Assembly (NCBI GenBank): GCA_032622095.1
Contig: CP136062.1
Span: forward strand, 159,212,875-159,276,874
Source of the DNA: Siphonodentalium dalli
Taxonomy: Eukaryota > Mollusca > Scaphopoda > Gadilida > Siphonodentaliidae
Reading direction: 5' to 3'
Length of the DNA: 64,000 bases
Of the stretch, positions 33,683 through 43,880 are shown one piece after another. Positions within the stretch are counted from its first letter, which is position 1. The number at the start of each line of letters is the position of its first letter. Made by a program: the position numbers and the translations under genes. The notes below the pieces were generated by a model that was not told the origin of the DNA, searched no databases, and was given only the letters and a program-made list of their open reading frames with translations.

Positions 33683-34122
33683 TCAGTTGTGAATGAGAAA
33701 ATTTTTGGTATCCTCTCAAGAACGCAAGATATTCTTTTTATTATATGCAATTCAAAAGAACTCTCCATTTAAAATAATGAAGTTTATCATAATCACCCCT
33801 GGTCAAGTGGTCCTGCTGAAATGCTATGATGCTGTTGTGTGTACGGGCAAAGCGATGCTGTTAACAAAAAGTACCCTTATTTTTTTAATTTGTCTTTTTC
33901 TCGGTGTTCCGATAATCTGAACATGTGCAGGAAAAGCCATTTAATATGCGTATCAAACATTTAAAACATTTATTGAGAAATACTTTTAATACTGGTTGTA
34001 TTAGTTGTTGAAAATAGATTTTAATCAAGATGGCTATTCATTTCGTTTTAGAAACACCAGCGCAGACGTTGTTATATTTTTCAAAAATATATATGTTCTT
34101 GAATGTTTCATACACACACTGG

Positions 34123-35346
34123 TTTTTATGTTTACCCATACCATGTATGGTAAACATAGTGTCGTTGTCCGGATTGACCACTCGTCGTTCGTCCGTCCGT
34201 CTGTCCGTCCGTCCGTCTGTCCGTCCGTAGACACTTCACGTGTAATGCGATAACTCAAACATTTTCTATCCAATCAGAAGCAAATTTTGTATATGGGTAT
34301 ATCAGCCCAAAATACAGATCGAGTTCGAATTTGGGTTTGAATCGAGTTTTTGTTACAGAGTTATGCCCCTTTTTCGACTTAGAATTCACATATTCTGCCA
34401 TAACTCAAACATTTTTTATCTGATTGGAACCAAATTTGGTATGTGAGTTTCACAGCCCAAAATACAGATCTAGTTCGAATATGGGTTTCCGATTTATTTT
34501 AAAGGAGGTATGACCATTTTTCAACAAAAAAAAAAAATTTGAAAAAAAAAATTGATTTAAAAAAATAATTATTTTTAACTTTTATAATAATAATAAAAAA
34601 AATGTCATTGACATTGTCATTTGTTTTCATTTAGATATTGATGATTATGATACAAGTTGATAAAAAAAATTCCAATGTGTCCCTTTAATTTTTTAATTAA
34701 TTCACCAATTGCATTTGGACTACTTAGCTATTGATAAAGCTATATTATTTTCTGATGTCTCTTATGCCAATGTGCAAATAATCTGATAAAGAAGGCTATG
34801 GTATCTAATTTAAAATAAGATTCAACAATAAACTATCACATGATATTAACAGTAGACTTGGACATCTGTGCTGCAGAGTTATATCTTCAGATGGTCTGAT
34901 ATCATTATAATTGTTATTGGTTTAATAGAGGTCAGTAGTGTTCAACATAAACAATTCCTGTGATTTTTTGACAGCTGTGCTATATAATTGATATTAATGG
35001 GTCAGTGGTGAGGTTGCTTATCTGTATACTAGGACACATTATTATTGTAAACTTAAATTGGACTCTCTTAACCCAAGTATTCCATGTCCAGGTCACACCT
35101 ACACATTTAACCCACAGACTTGCTGGCTGTGGTGGTTTAGCATTACAGATCCTGTACCAGTGCATTCTCTTATATAAATGCCAGTGACCCATAAATTCCA
35201 ATAATTTGTGTTATGTACATTTGTCTATAATAGTACATAACAGTATACTCTATAATTCAACACCAAAACTCTCATTTATCCGATCATATTAAATTTTTAT
35301 CGCCAAGGGATGGGTTAACATCTGCCGATCGTGATCGGCCTCTCGT
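34123..35346 (+). mobile_element. FN element, tandem copy 1
   Basis: Starts TTTTATGTTTACCCATACC and has GTCCGTCCGTCTGTCCG. Near its end is AACAGTATACTCTATAATTC, and it ends GCCGATCGTGATCGGCCTC (from 35324) TCGTT. Short frames rich in Arg/Ser/Val come from the GTCC tract. Confidence 0.6.
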
Positions 35347-36255
35347 TATGTGTACCCATACCATAGTATGGTACACATAGTGTCGACGTCCGGATTGACC
35401 ACTCATCGTTCGTTCGTCCGTCCGTCCATCTGTCTGTCTAGCCGTCCATCTGTCTGTCTAGCCGTAAACACTTTACGTGTAATGCGATAACTCAAACATT
35501 CTCTATCCGATCAAAACCAAATTTGGTATGTGAGTTTTTCAGCCCAAAATACAGATCGAGTTTGAATATGGGTTAGATCCAATTTGTTATACCAGAGATA
35601 TGGCACTTTTTCAACTAAGAATTATCCAGATTATAACCTAAGTAACTCACAATTAATTAATACCTGCTTCTCTGTGAGAGACATAGGAGACAATATGGTT
35701 TATTGCCTTGAGAGTTATTTATAGCCCTCATATGTTAACTCTATTTAAGAGAATTGGCCACACACAGATTAGTTGTGAATTATTGGATAAATTGATTTAG
35801 CTATCTTTTAACCACAACTTAGCCATGTGAATTTATTTAACTAGACCAATGGAGCTCTCTAAGTCATTGGATGATGGGACTACATTGGATCAAACAGGGC
35901 AGAGATAGGTGATTTAACCCCTTTTATCTTTCCATGTCTTTTAACCTTTTACATTAAATAAATAACTATATTATTTTGATATCTCACATGGCCATTTGCA
36001 ACAACATGAATAGAACTGCTTACACAAGATTGTGGTGACAGGCTCTAGAGTTATATTAACCCTTCTATTTTGACTCATACATTCCAATACTTTGTGTTAT
36101 TACTGGTTATTATGTGCATTTGTCTATACTACTTTAGATCATAACAGTATACTCTATAATTCAACATTAAAAGATTATGATTCCGATCATAACAATTTAC
36201 TATTGCCAAGGGATGGGTTAAACATCTGCCGATCGTGATCGGCCTCTTGTTTCTC
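35347..36255 (+). mobile_element. FN element, tandem copy 2
   Basis: Begins directly after copy 1 with ATGTGTACCCATACCATAG. It shares TGTGCATTTGTCTATA, AACAGTATACTCTATAATTC and the terminal GCCGATCGTGATCGGC (36228-36243) with copy 1 in order. About 300 bp shorter. Confidence 0.6.
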
Positions 36256-36524
36256 AAATCGCGCAGATTAGCCACACACCTCGAAAATTACAACTTTAAA
36301 AAAAATAACGGTACTTTTCACAATGGCATCAGTTTGCCCTACCCGCATCATAGCAATTCAGCAGGACCACCAGCATCATAGCAAATTAGCAGGACCACTT
36401 GACCAGAGGTGATAATCACCTTCAAACCGACAGCTGATGTCTGTCCACTTGGCACTTACACAGCCTTACAGAGAAATATGCGCAGAGAAATTGGTGCATG
36501 TATTTGTGAATTGGTCGCTAATGC

Positions 36525-36567
36525 GTGAATGAAAGTCGCTAATGCGTGAATGAAAGCGAAACTTTCT
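36525..36567 (+). repeat. 21-bp direct duplication
   Basis: GTCGCTAATGCGTGAATGAA occurs twice back to back. Confidence 0.75.
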
Positions 36568-36645
36568 TTTTCCCCCTGCAGGGATATTGAAAATTATTTA
36601 ACTGTTATTTTTTCAATAATACATTGTTGAGCATATAGTAAATAG

Positions 36646-36802
36646 AGAATACCTACAGTATTTGTTTGAATACCTGAAATATCTCATGAGTGCCTTGAAA
36701 GATATATAAAATTTTCACGAGCCGCGAGTGAAATTTTGATATTTCTTTCCAGACACGAATGAGATGTTTCAAGTATTTAAACAAAAACTGTAGGTATTCT
36801 TT
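36646..36802. repeat. Palindromic element of about 155 bp
   Basis: AGAATACCTACAGTATTTGT, GAATACCTGAAATATCTCAT and TTTCACGAGC face their complements (GCGAGTGAAA, ATGAGATGTTTCAAGTATT, ACTGTAGGTATTCT). Non-coding foldback. Confidence 0.65.
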
Positions 36803-36877
36803 TTATTATATGCGGCTTATTTAGACTCAAAGTTGCTAAGTTAATTCTTAATTACTTAAATAATTAATTGGACTTAA

Positions 36878-37276
36878 TTAACCCTTTACCCAACAGAACG
36901 GCCCTGTGCCAATGTATTCTCTTATATATGCGAGTCGACCATAGGTCGCCTCGCATATATAAGAGAATGCATTGGCTTAACACATTAAAAATTATAAAAT
37001 TGTTAAAGAATGTAAGAAAAAATGGTAAAAAGTGTTAAACAAATATTTTTTTTAGGCCAATGCATTCACTTATATATGCGAGGCGACCTATGGTCGACTC
37101 GCATATATAAGAGAATGCATTGGCACAGGGCTAACTGTAACTATCACAATGTGGTCAAGGAGCCGGTTCCAATGATATCCATATTTGTATGGTTCTATTG
37201 AGACAGACCGAAGATATTTTAGGCTGTTGAAGCTTTATTTGGCCGGTTTTGGCCGGTTTGTTGGGTAAAGGGTTAA
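36878..37276. mobile_element. PB1 piggyBac-like MITE, copy 2
   Basis: TTAA at both edges. CCCTTTACCCAACAGAACGG at the left and CCGGTTTGTTGGGTAAAGGG at the right. It is almost identical to the copies at 49995 and 60305, with a few substitutions such as GTATTC for GCATTC in the first hairpin. Confidence 0.9.
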
Positions 37277-38147
37277 AGAGCACACTTAATTGTCAGTGTT
37301 TACAAACAGGAAAGAGCCATTGAAATTGACCGATATGACTCAAACATAGAATTATCAATAGATCATGTGCCATCATAAATTTGTTGCTTCTGATTGGTTA
37401 GTGGACAGTGCACACGCAATGATCACTCAATCAACCTTGGCAGCTCTTGTTAGTTTCAAGCCCTACAGTGAAATATTGGAACCTACAGTGAAATTCCAAA
37501 ACCCGATTTCACTGTAGCTCTGAAGAGATAGATACGACGATCTACGAGTGGTGAAAAATTGGTTCTCTTAGCTACTATGGGTGTATTTTATTATGTCATA
37601 ATTATTAGTTTTGATTTGTTCCGTGGATTCAACTGTGCCTGTGTTTACTTTTAAAATATATATATCCTCACCAAGATACACAAACACGACACTATAAGGA
37701 ATGTGTGTCACTCGTAGTGATCCATACTTTTCATGACGTCAGCCTGTTTCTAAGCCATCAGTCACTTGATATTCCCATTCATGTTTCCTAATTGTTATAA
37801 CACTAGCAAGCTACGTTTGATTGAAATACAGGCAATTTTCTTCATAATTAAGTGATGTAACAAATTCCAATTTTAAATCAATGTAACAGAAGAACTATTT
37901 TACTAATAAGATGTAGTTCTACTATGGGTATAAATGCCTAACCCATGAAATGACATTTGAATATTTACACCCGCAGTAGAAATTTATACCCACAGTAGGG
38001 TGCAAAGTAGATCTTGCTATGAATCTCTGCTCTTGTTAACCCGTAATGGTTGTTAACCAGAGTAGAGATTAATGGCCTGATCAAGGTGTAAAGATGAAAT
38101 TTACAAAATAGGTATTACACACACAATAGCATAGGCAATATTGTATA
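37277..38147. other. Unique intronic sequence with small inverted words
   Basis: TACTATGGGTATAAATGCC (37920) and TTTATACCCACAGTAGGG (37981) are inverted relatives. CTACAGTGAAAT recurs near 37463-37515. No coding signal. Confidence 0.4.
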
Positions 38148-39041
38148 AAAATAAACAGAACACAACACGCATCTTAATCGAGAATCTTTTATCAAATGAG
38201 TTACAGATGGCACAAGGATATTTTTCGCGCGTACCTCAAGCGAATTACATCTTTGCACCGCCCACAACGAGTTCGACAAAAGATTCGAAATTATGGTGCA
38301 AGTTGTGTTCTGTATTTATTCTACACCACTGTGTCAGATAAGTTCAATCCATGGCTGTCACCTTCATTGATACCATAGCTACCTCTTTTGTAATTCAAGT
38401 CAAATCAATAACCAATAATGATTGGGCCATCACTCGAAGTGGATCGTTGAGACAATGTACGTCATCTTTCTTGGCGTCAATGTCCACAAAAAGAGTTCCG
38501 GCTTGTATATGATAGAAGTATACAATAATATCTTTTCAATGGCTCGGATTCCATTGAATACACACATCTCATGTCAATGTGTGTGGAATAAATAGACAGA
38601 ACACAACGCGCATCTTAATCGAGACTCTTTTATCGAACTAGTTGCGGATGGTGCAAGGATATATTTCGCGAGAACGCAGCTCGAGCGAAATATAACTTTG
38701 CGCCGTCCGCAACGAGTTCGATAAAAGATTCGAGATTATGATGCAAGTTGTGATCTGTATTTATTCTACACCGTTCAGTCAGATAAGTTCAATCCTTGAC
38801 TGTCACTTCCATTGTTACTATAGCTACCTTTATTGTGATTTAAGTCTGACAAATAACCAGTAATTATGGGCGGGGATCACCGGAAGCGGATGATCGATGT
38901 AATGTACGTCATCTTTCTTGGCAACAACGTCAACAAGAATAGTTCCGTCTCGTATTCCACTAGAGGTATACACTACTATGTATTCAATGGCTGTGATTCC
39001 GTTGAATACATGTTCCTCGCGTCAATGTGTGTGGAATAAAT
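38148..39041 (+). repeat. Diverged 450-bp tandem duplication ending beside the last exon
   Basis: Copy 1 (38148-38592) and copy 2 (38587-39041) share CAGAACACAACRCGCATC, CTTTTATCRAAC, GCAAGTTGTGWTCTGTATT, CAGATAAGTTCAATCC, GTACGTCATCTTTCTTGGC and GTCAATGTGTGTGGAATAAA in the same order. Each holds an inverted repeat (copy 2: TCGAACTAGTTGCGG... with GCAACGAGTTCGATAAAAG). The exon acceptor lies 22 bases after copy 2. Confidence 0.85.
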
Positions 39042-39063
39042 ATTATTATCCTTATCTTTTCAG

Positions 39064-40067
39064 ATGAGAATGAAAGACAGGCCCGGTTACAAAAAGTGAT
39101 GGAGAACCGACAAAAACGCCATCAAAAAAGTGCTCACGTTAGACATGATCAAGATGAAGATCCTTATCCGGAGCCAACTAGTTCATCATCAAGCACAACC
39201 AATCTCTTCTCACCAATGTCGCAGCCAATCAAAATCGAGCCCAACTTATCACCGCAGGGGCAAATTGTCACCACTGTTGTTAATTCACCCGTCGGCATTA
39301 TTCGCAGCGAAGTCAGTCTCCTTCCAAAATCAGAGCTGCCGACAGAGCCGTCACTCTATCGTAATTTATCAATCGACGAGATGATTGTATTTAAAGAACT
39401 GAGCGACAGCTACAAAATGACACTGGGGCAGTTCTGTACTGAAGATAATAATCCGGAAATGTTTGAAGAAGCGGGATATAGCAACCCGAATGACCTCGTT
39501 AATAACTCACAGGCAGCCGTCAGACGCTTGATCAAATTCGTCAAACGTCTCGAAGACTTCCGCAAACTTCCGCAAGAAGATCAAATAGCAGCTCTGAAAT
39601 CTTGCGTACTACATACTCTTCTTTTGAGGTCAGTTGTGTTTTACGTCGTCGAAAGGGATGCGTGGATAACACCGAAAGGCGAGATTCCCACAAGTATATT
39701 GAAAAAAGCTACTGGGTTCGTCGAACTGCACGACAGTCATACGCGATACTGTCGGTCACTTAAAACAATTGTGGGCAATGACAGTACGTTGATGGCGTTA
39801 ATTCAAGCGCTTTCTGTGTTCAGTCCAGAAGGGCACAATATTAAAGATAGAGACGTTGTTTCAAATGTGCAAGACAAGTACCTAACTTTATTAAAGCACT
39901 ACCTGGAGGCGGAGTTCACATATGAATACGCGCGTTACTATTATTTCGCACTTCTGCAAATCATGGCAGAGTTGAGAACTCTTAGTGACGATCACGCTAA
40001 AGTTTTACTCCAGGTGAACCCAGGAGAGATTGAACCGCTCATGCTTGAAATATTTAATTTAAAATGA
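39064..40067 (+). CDS. Nuclear receptor (NR1, HR96/NR1J-like), last exon: hinge and ligand-binding domain
   Basis: This exon finishes the gene started upstream, adding 334 residues (the first, Asp, is split with exon 1851-1968) and a TGA stop. Residues 1-23 (DENERQARLQKV to RQKRHQKS) are the basic carboxy-terminal extension. A Ser/Pro-rich hinge follows, with IKIEP at about residues 56-60, matching the SUMO consensus. The ligand-binding domain runs from about residue 108 to the end. It carries the family signature around FRKLPQEDQIAALKS and, at the C-terminus, NPGEIEPLMLEIFNLK. That end contains the AF-2 helix pattern LMLEIF (two hydrophobics, x, Glu, two hydrophobics) used for coactivator binding. 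This tail resembles HR96, a xenobiotic and lipid sensor in insects. The whole LBD lies in one exon with no frame break, so the gene looks functional. An in-frame ATG at 39027 lies before the acceptor and is not needed. Exact orthology (NR1J, NR1I-like or NR1P) is uncertain. Confidence 0.95.
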
Positions 40068-40340
40068 ATGTTTCGTTACAACAAATAACTAAATGTATCT
40101 CTTATAGTTATTACGTCTGTTTGAATTATAGTTTCTGGGATTTGAAATTCTGGACTTGGGGATGGATGCTTGTGACAGTTGTGTGTACTTTACGAGTTAT
40201 GAACAGCTGGCCAGTGATTATCATCATTCAAAATCTCTCCTATTAAGGATGAGAGATGCAAAGATCTGAGCACTGCACATCGAGTGTTATGAGACGTGAT
40301 TTATTGTTGAAATAAAGGGCAGTGAACTAAAGATTGCACG
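40068..40340 (+). other. Nuclear receptor 3' UTR (putative)
   Basis: This is AT-rich sequence after the TGA with no sustained reading frame and no recognised repeat. The first canonical AATAAA lies at 40311-40316, so cleavage is expected about 10-30 bases later. Longer UTR forms are possible, since another AATAAA occurs at 40941-40946 inside a repeat. Confidence 0.55.
40311..40316 (+). terminator. Candidate polyadenylation signal AATAAA
   Basis: A canonical hexamer 244 bases after the stop codon of the nuclear receptor, in otherwise unique sequence. A GT-rich stretch (GATCGTGTTTTC) follows about 30 bases later. Assigned by position and motif only. Confidence 0.55.
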
Positions 40341-40552
40341 GAATGATCGTGTTTTCATCACACAATTCTCATTGGTCATCAGCTTGTTAGCCCAAGCTTT
40401 GAATCAAGTACAATAATCAGATGTGGACATCAACGAGAGAGTTCAGAGATCGTATTTGACAGAGTTAACACCTGGATCTGGACAAGTTAGTTCAATGGTA
40501 TCAGCTCGGAAACTTTGGAGAGTTGTATGACTCGTAAGATCTTGGTGTCACT

Positions 40553-40966
40553 AAGGCCAAACTTTTTTATTTTTCTGCTTTACGGATCCGTTGACTGGGT
40601 TCTCTGTGGCCCCGACGAGAAAATTAAAATGATTCCTAATTGTTTTTCTCTGGCATTTATTACCGTACCACCAAAGCATTATTTTTAACTACATCTAGGA
40701 TGAAAGCTGTGAAGTCCTGACATTTTTATGAACTTGACATAGTCATACCTCTTTAAACTTTAAAACTTAGAATGGTCTTTAGAAATACATTTGGTATTCC
40801 TCAGAAGTTATGGTGATCTTTATAATAACATGATAGAGTCTACAAAGTTTGTTCTCAGATAGGAATGACGTTCCTTTATTTTTATTTTTTTCCCAACCGA
40901 CCCGACCCAAACAAGGTCCAAAAAAAACATAAAGCAGAAAAATAAACTAATTTGTCCTAACCGTAC
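40553..40966. mobile_element. Element T, short copy downstream of the gene
   Basis: TATTTTTCTGCTTTACGG (40569-40586) faces TAAAGCAGAAAAATAAAC (40930-40947). The word TTTACGGATCCG also occurs, inverted, in the longer T region at 17784-19700. No frame. Confidence 0.5.
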
Positions 40967-41205
40967 TTGTATGAATCACATTCACAAATATTTGCTCATG
41001 AAACAATCGATGAGACCAGTATTAGTAACATCATAATTTGCCCATTCTCTACCAATTGTTTAAAATTTTCTATTTTGGCAGCTAATTTCAGTCGGAATTT
41101 TGTCAGTATCAGACATGCCACATATAAAGCTATTGACAGTAAGTAATTATAATTTCTTACTTTGTGTAAGTAATTGTAATTAATTACTTTGGGTAATTGT
41201 AATTG

Positions 41206-41269
41206 TACAGTAATGCTCTAAATAATCGACTCCTTAATTAAGGAGTCGATTATTTAGAGCATTACTGTA
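41206..41269. mobile_element. Minimal PALB: 64-bp perfect palindrome
   Basis: Only the two 32-bp outer arms remain, joined at CCTTAATTAAGG. It is embedded in an AATTACTTTG/TAAGTAATTG direct repeat (about 41139-41205 and 41270-41313). Confidence 0.85.
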
Positions 41270-41541
41270 ATTACTTTATGTAAGTAATTGTAATTAATTA
41301 CTTTGGGTAACCTTTTGGTTGGTTTGACACTTTTCATTGTGTGGTAGCGAGTGGGCAGAAGAAACATATTTGAAATTATGGCCCAAAGCCATAAAATTTC
41401 ACCATTAATATTAAAGGGACTCTAGGCCTTCGAAGTGGTTTAATGCGAAATAACTTAAAAGTCTGTAAAACAACCATCATCAACAAGTACACGAAAAAAT
41501 AGATCGACTAATTTTGTCCTTCGAAAAAAACATTTCGGGGG

Positions 41542-41971
41542 CAAGTCTGAGTTTAGTGTGCATATCATTTGCAGAATGAGGTCCTCAGAGAGTGAATTCA
41601 GTGACTCTACCCCACACAGCAGGCTAGCATCACTAAATTCACTCTCTAGGTACATCATTCTGCTTAGGCCTCATCTGGCAAGTATCTATGGTCTCAAATT
41701 TACATTGTTTTTAGTTACTTTTTCCCTTCTGTTCAGTGTTGATATCCCCTAATTTGCAGAAGATAAAATGCATAATCGAGTGGACTAATCGGTGAACATC
41801 ACAAATTTCAACTCAATCTGATCCCAAGTCTCTGATAGCAGTTGGCCTAAGCAGAATGAGGTTCCCAAAGGGTGAATTTGGTATGCTAGCCTGCCTTGCA
41901 GGAAAGTGTCACTTAATTTACCCTCTGGGGACCTCAATCTGCAAGTGACAGACACACTATTTCAAGGCTTG
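41542..41971. mobile_element. HC MITE, long copy
   Basis: CAAGTCTGAGTTTAGTGTGC at the left and CACTATTTCAAGGCTTG at the right. Two cores are separated by the TATCCCCTAATTTGCAG spacer, which is diverged. Confidence 0.7.
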
Positions 41972-42252
41972 GCCTGGGTCCCTTTAAGCTAACAAACTGA
42001 TGAACAATATTTCCCTCTCAAAATCAACTGTAACATGAATGTTAAATACCTCAGTTCATTATTGAAACATTGTTGTTTTGAATATTCCGCTCATTTTATG
42101 TAAGATTGAAAGCTTTGTTTTCTAGATTTTTTTCAGCAAGAAAAGACGGAAGACAGCAGCATTTTCAGCATGAGGAGATGGAACGCCTTATATGTGCCAT
42201 TACGTTAGTTTCTTACTCAGAGAATACTATACTATTCATCAACAAACATTGA

Positions 42253-42468
42253 TACAAAATGCTCTAAGTAATCGACTCCTTAATCCCAGCAGAATTATGG
42301 GTAACTTTTCAGGATTTAGTCGGAAATATGGCTTGTTGCCATTCATCGGAAAGCTCTCAGGGAGAGCTTTCCGATGAATGGCAACAAGCCATATTTCCGA
42401 TTAAATCCTGAAAACTTACCCATAATTCTGCTGTGGTTAGGAAGTCGATTACTTAGAGAATTACTGTA
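42253..42468. mobile_element. PALB MITE flanked by a 22-bp direct repeat
   Basis: Full palindrome meeting at GCTCTCAGGGAGAGC. The 22-bp text beginning ATTCATCAACAAACATTG is present at 42234-42255 and again at 42468-42489. Confidence 0.8.
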
Positions 42469-42561
42469 TTCATCAACAAACATTGATACTTCATTGTCAA
42501 TTGACTCAATGCTGAATATAAGCTTTATCTTAATTATTTGACTCGGGTCTGATAGTGAGGC

Positions 42562-43006
42562 CATCCCTTGAAATAGTGTGCCTGTCATTTGTAGAATGAG
42601 GTCTGCAGAGGGTGAATTTAGTCACGCTAAATCGCATAGTGTACTAGCATCACCAAATTCAACCTCTTCAGACCTCATTCTACATGGCCTCATCTGCTAT
42701 GGGAGACAAAGACTCAGAGTGAAGTTCCCAAATGGTGAATATTGTGATGTACACCCATTGGAAACCTTGATTATGCATTATGTTGTCTGCCTATTTGGGG
42801 ATATAGAGAAACTAAACTAAAATAAGAAATAGAATCTATGTTTCTATAGAAATTTTATAATAAAGAAACTAAGAGGCCTATTAAAGCAGAATGAGGTCCC
42901 CAGAGAGTAAACTTAGTGATGCTAGCCTGCTATGAAGGATAGCATCACTAAATTGACCCTCTGGGGACCTCATTTTGCAAATGACAGGCACCTTATTCTC
43001 AGGCTT
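42562..43006. mobile_element. HC MITE, long copy with exact 8-bp target duplication
   Basis: AGTGAGGC flanks both sides (42554-42561, 43007-43014). Two cores, and the CCCAAATGGTGAATATTG and TTTCTATAGAAATTTTATAA spacer. The ends differ from each other: CTTGAAATAG left, TATTCTCAGGCTTG right. Confidence 0.85.
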
Positions 43007-43135
43007 GAGTGAGGCTATGAATGTGATCTGAATGTCATAAAATGGATTCTAATTCTATAAAAATCCAGAGAAAAAAACTACTATGAAATAATGATTACCT
43101 CAAAACAGTCCAAACTTAATTTAGTGACCCAAGAA

Positions 43136-43880
43136 CAAATTTGACTATGTCACAAATAGGATTGAACTTAGACGAAGTTTGCTTGATCCACAACAGCTTG
43201 TGATATCTGTTGGGTTAATGCTGTTTTTGGTCCGAGTCCCATCCCGTTACTCTTCTATAACAGACTTTATGCCCAGAATCATTGGCAGGATTGATCTTGC
43301 TTGTATGTCTTCGGATTAGATCAAATGGAAGCTTTGCGTATATGAACATAGAGGGCAACCTTTCCCAAGCATGATGGTATCAAACGTGCATATATCTGTT
43401 GTCCATTAAATGTCAAAGCAACGAGATTTATAAGTAAACGAAGTCTTGATTTTCAATGAATTTTTATTTTTTGTTGCACTATCAGAAAATTCATGTAAAC
43501 AATACATTAAACGATCGTATCATCACTTTACCTTTTTCTATCACAATAAATGATATATCATTTTGAAGACAGTTTAATCGCGAGCTGTCCGATGAATGGC
43601 AACAAGCCATATTTCCGACTAAATCCTGAAAAGTTACCCATAATTCTGCTGTGGTTAAGAGGTCAATTAATTAGAGCATTACTGTACATCTTTTGAATGA
43701 CAGTCCATTATAGAAGAGCAACAGGGCAGGACTCAGTCAAATAACAGCTTCAACCCAACGGATATCCCAAGCTGTTACAGCATCAACCCAACAGATATCC
43801 CAAGCTGTTACAGCATCAACCCAATGGATATCCCAAGCTGTTGTGGACCGAGCAGACTTGGTCTAGATTTAACTCAGTAT
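43136..43880. mobile_element. Inverted-repeat element V with 35-bp tandem units
   Basis: Left arm GATCCACAACAGCTTG, GATATCTGTTGGGTTAATGC and TTGGTCCGAGTCC. Right arm repeats GATATCCCAAGCTGTTACAG three times and ends GTTGTGGACCGAGCAG. A solo PALB right arm (43582-43686) lies inside. Confidence 0.55.
43582..43686. mobile_element. PALB right arm (solo)
   Basis: GAGCTGTCCGATGAATGGC through TAGAGCATTACTGTA; no left arm. Confidence 0.75.

Larger units (their letters stand above)
33785..36430. mobile_element. IRI element carrying two tandem FN elements
   Basis: The left arm is CACCCCTGGTCAAGTGG and TCCTGCTGAAATGCTATG. The right arm (36256-36430) is its complement: GCATCATAGCAAATTAGCAG, GACCACTTGACCAGAGG, TGATAATCACC. 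The IRI middle breaks at 34122 after CATACACACACTGG and resumes at 36256 with CTCAAATCGCGCAG. The break is filled exactly by two FN copies. Confidence 0.65.
1969..39063 (+). other. Giant phase-1 intron of the nuclear receptor gene
   Basis: About 37.1 kb lies between donor GTAAGT (1969) and acceptor CTTATCTTTTCAG (ending 39063). The phases of the two exons match, so they can join directly, and no additional coding exon was recognised between them. The intron is packed with MITEs, minisatellites and retroelement relics, many nested in one another. The last 22 bases before the exon carry the pyrimidine tract. The sequence just upstream is the second copy of a tandem duplication. An alternative exon or an unrecognised nested gene cannot be excluded without transcripts. 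Confidence 0.85.

Noticed and set aside
34005-34273. Frames with Arg/Ser/Pro/Val repeats on both strands
   Set aside because: They reflect the GTCCGTCC tract of the FN element.
39027-39063. Start codon of the last exon's open frame as the protein start
   Set aside because: It lies before a good splice acceptor, and the peptide it adds is not nuclear-receptor-like. The spliced frame from 1851-1968 fits exactly. An alternative promoter is possible but unsupported.
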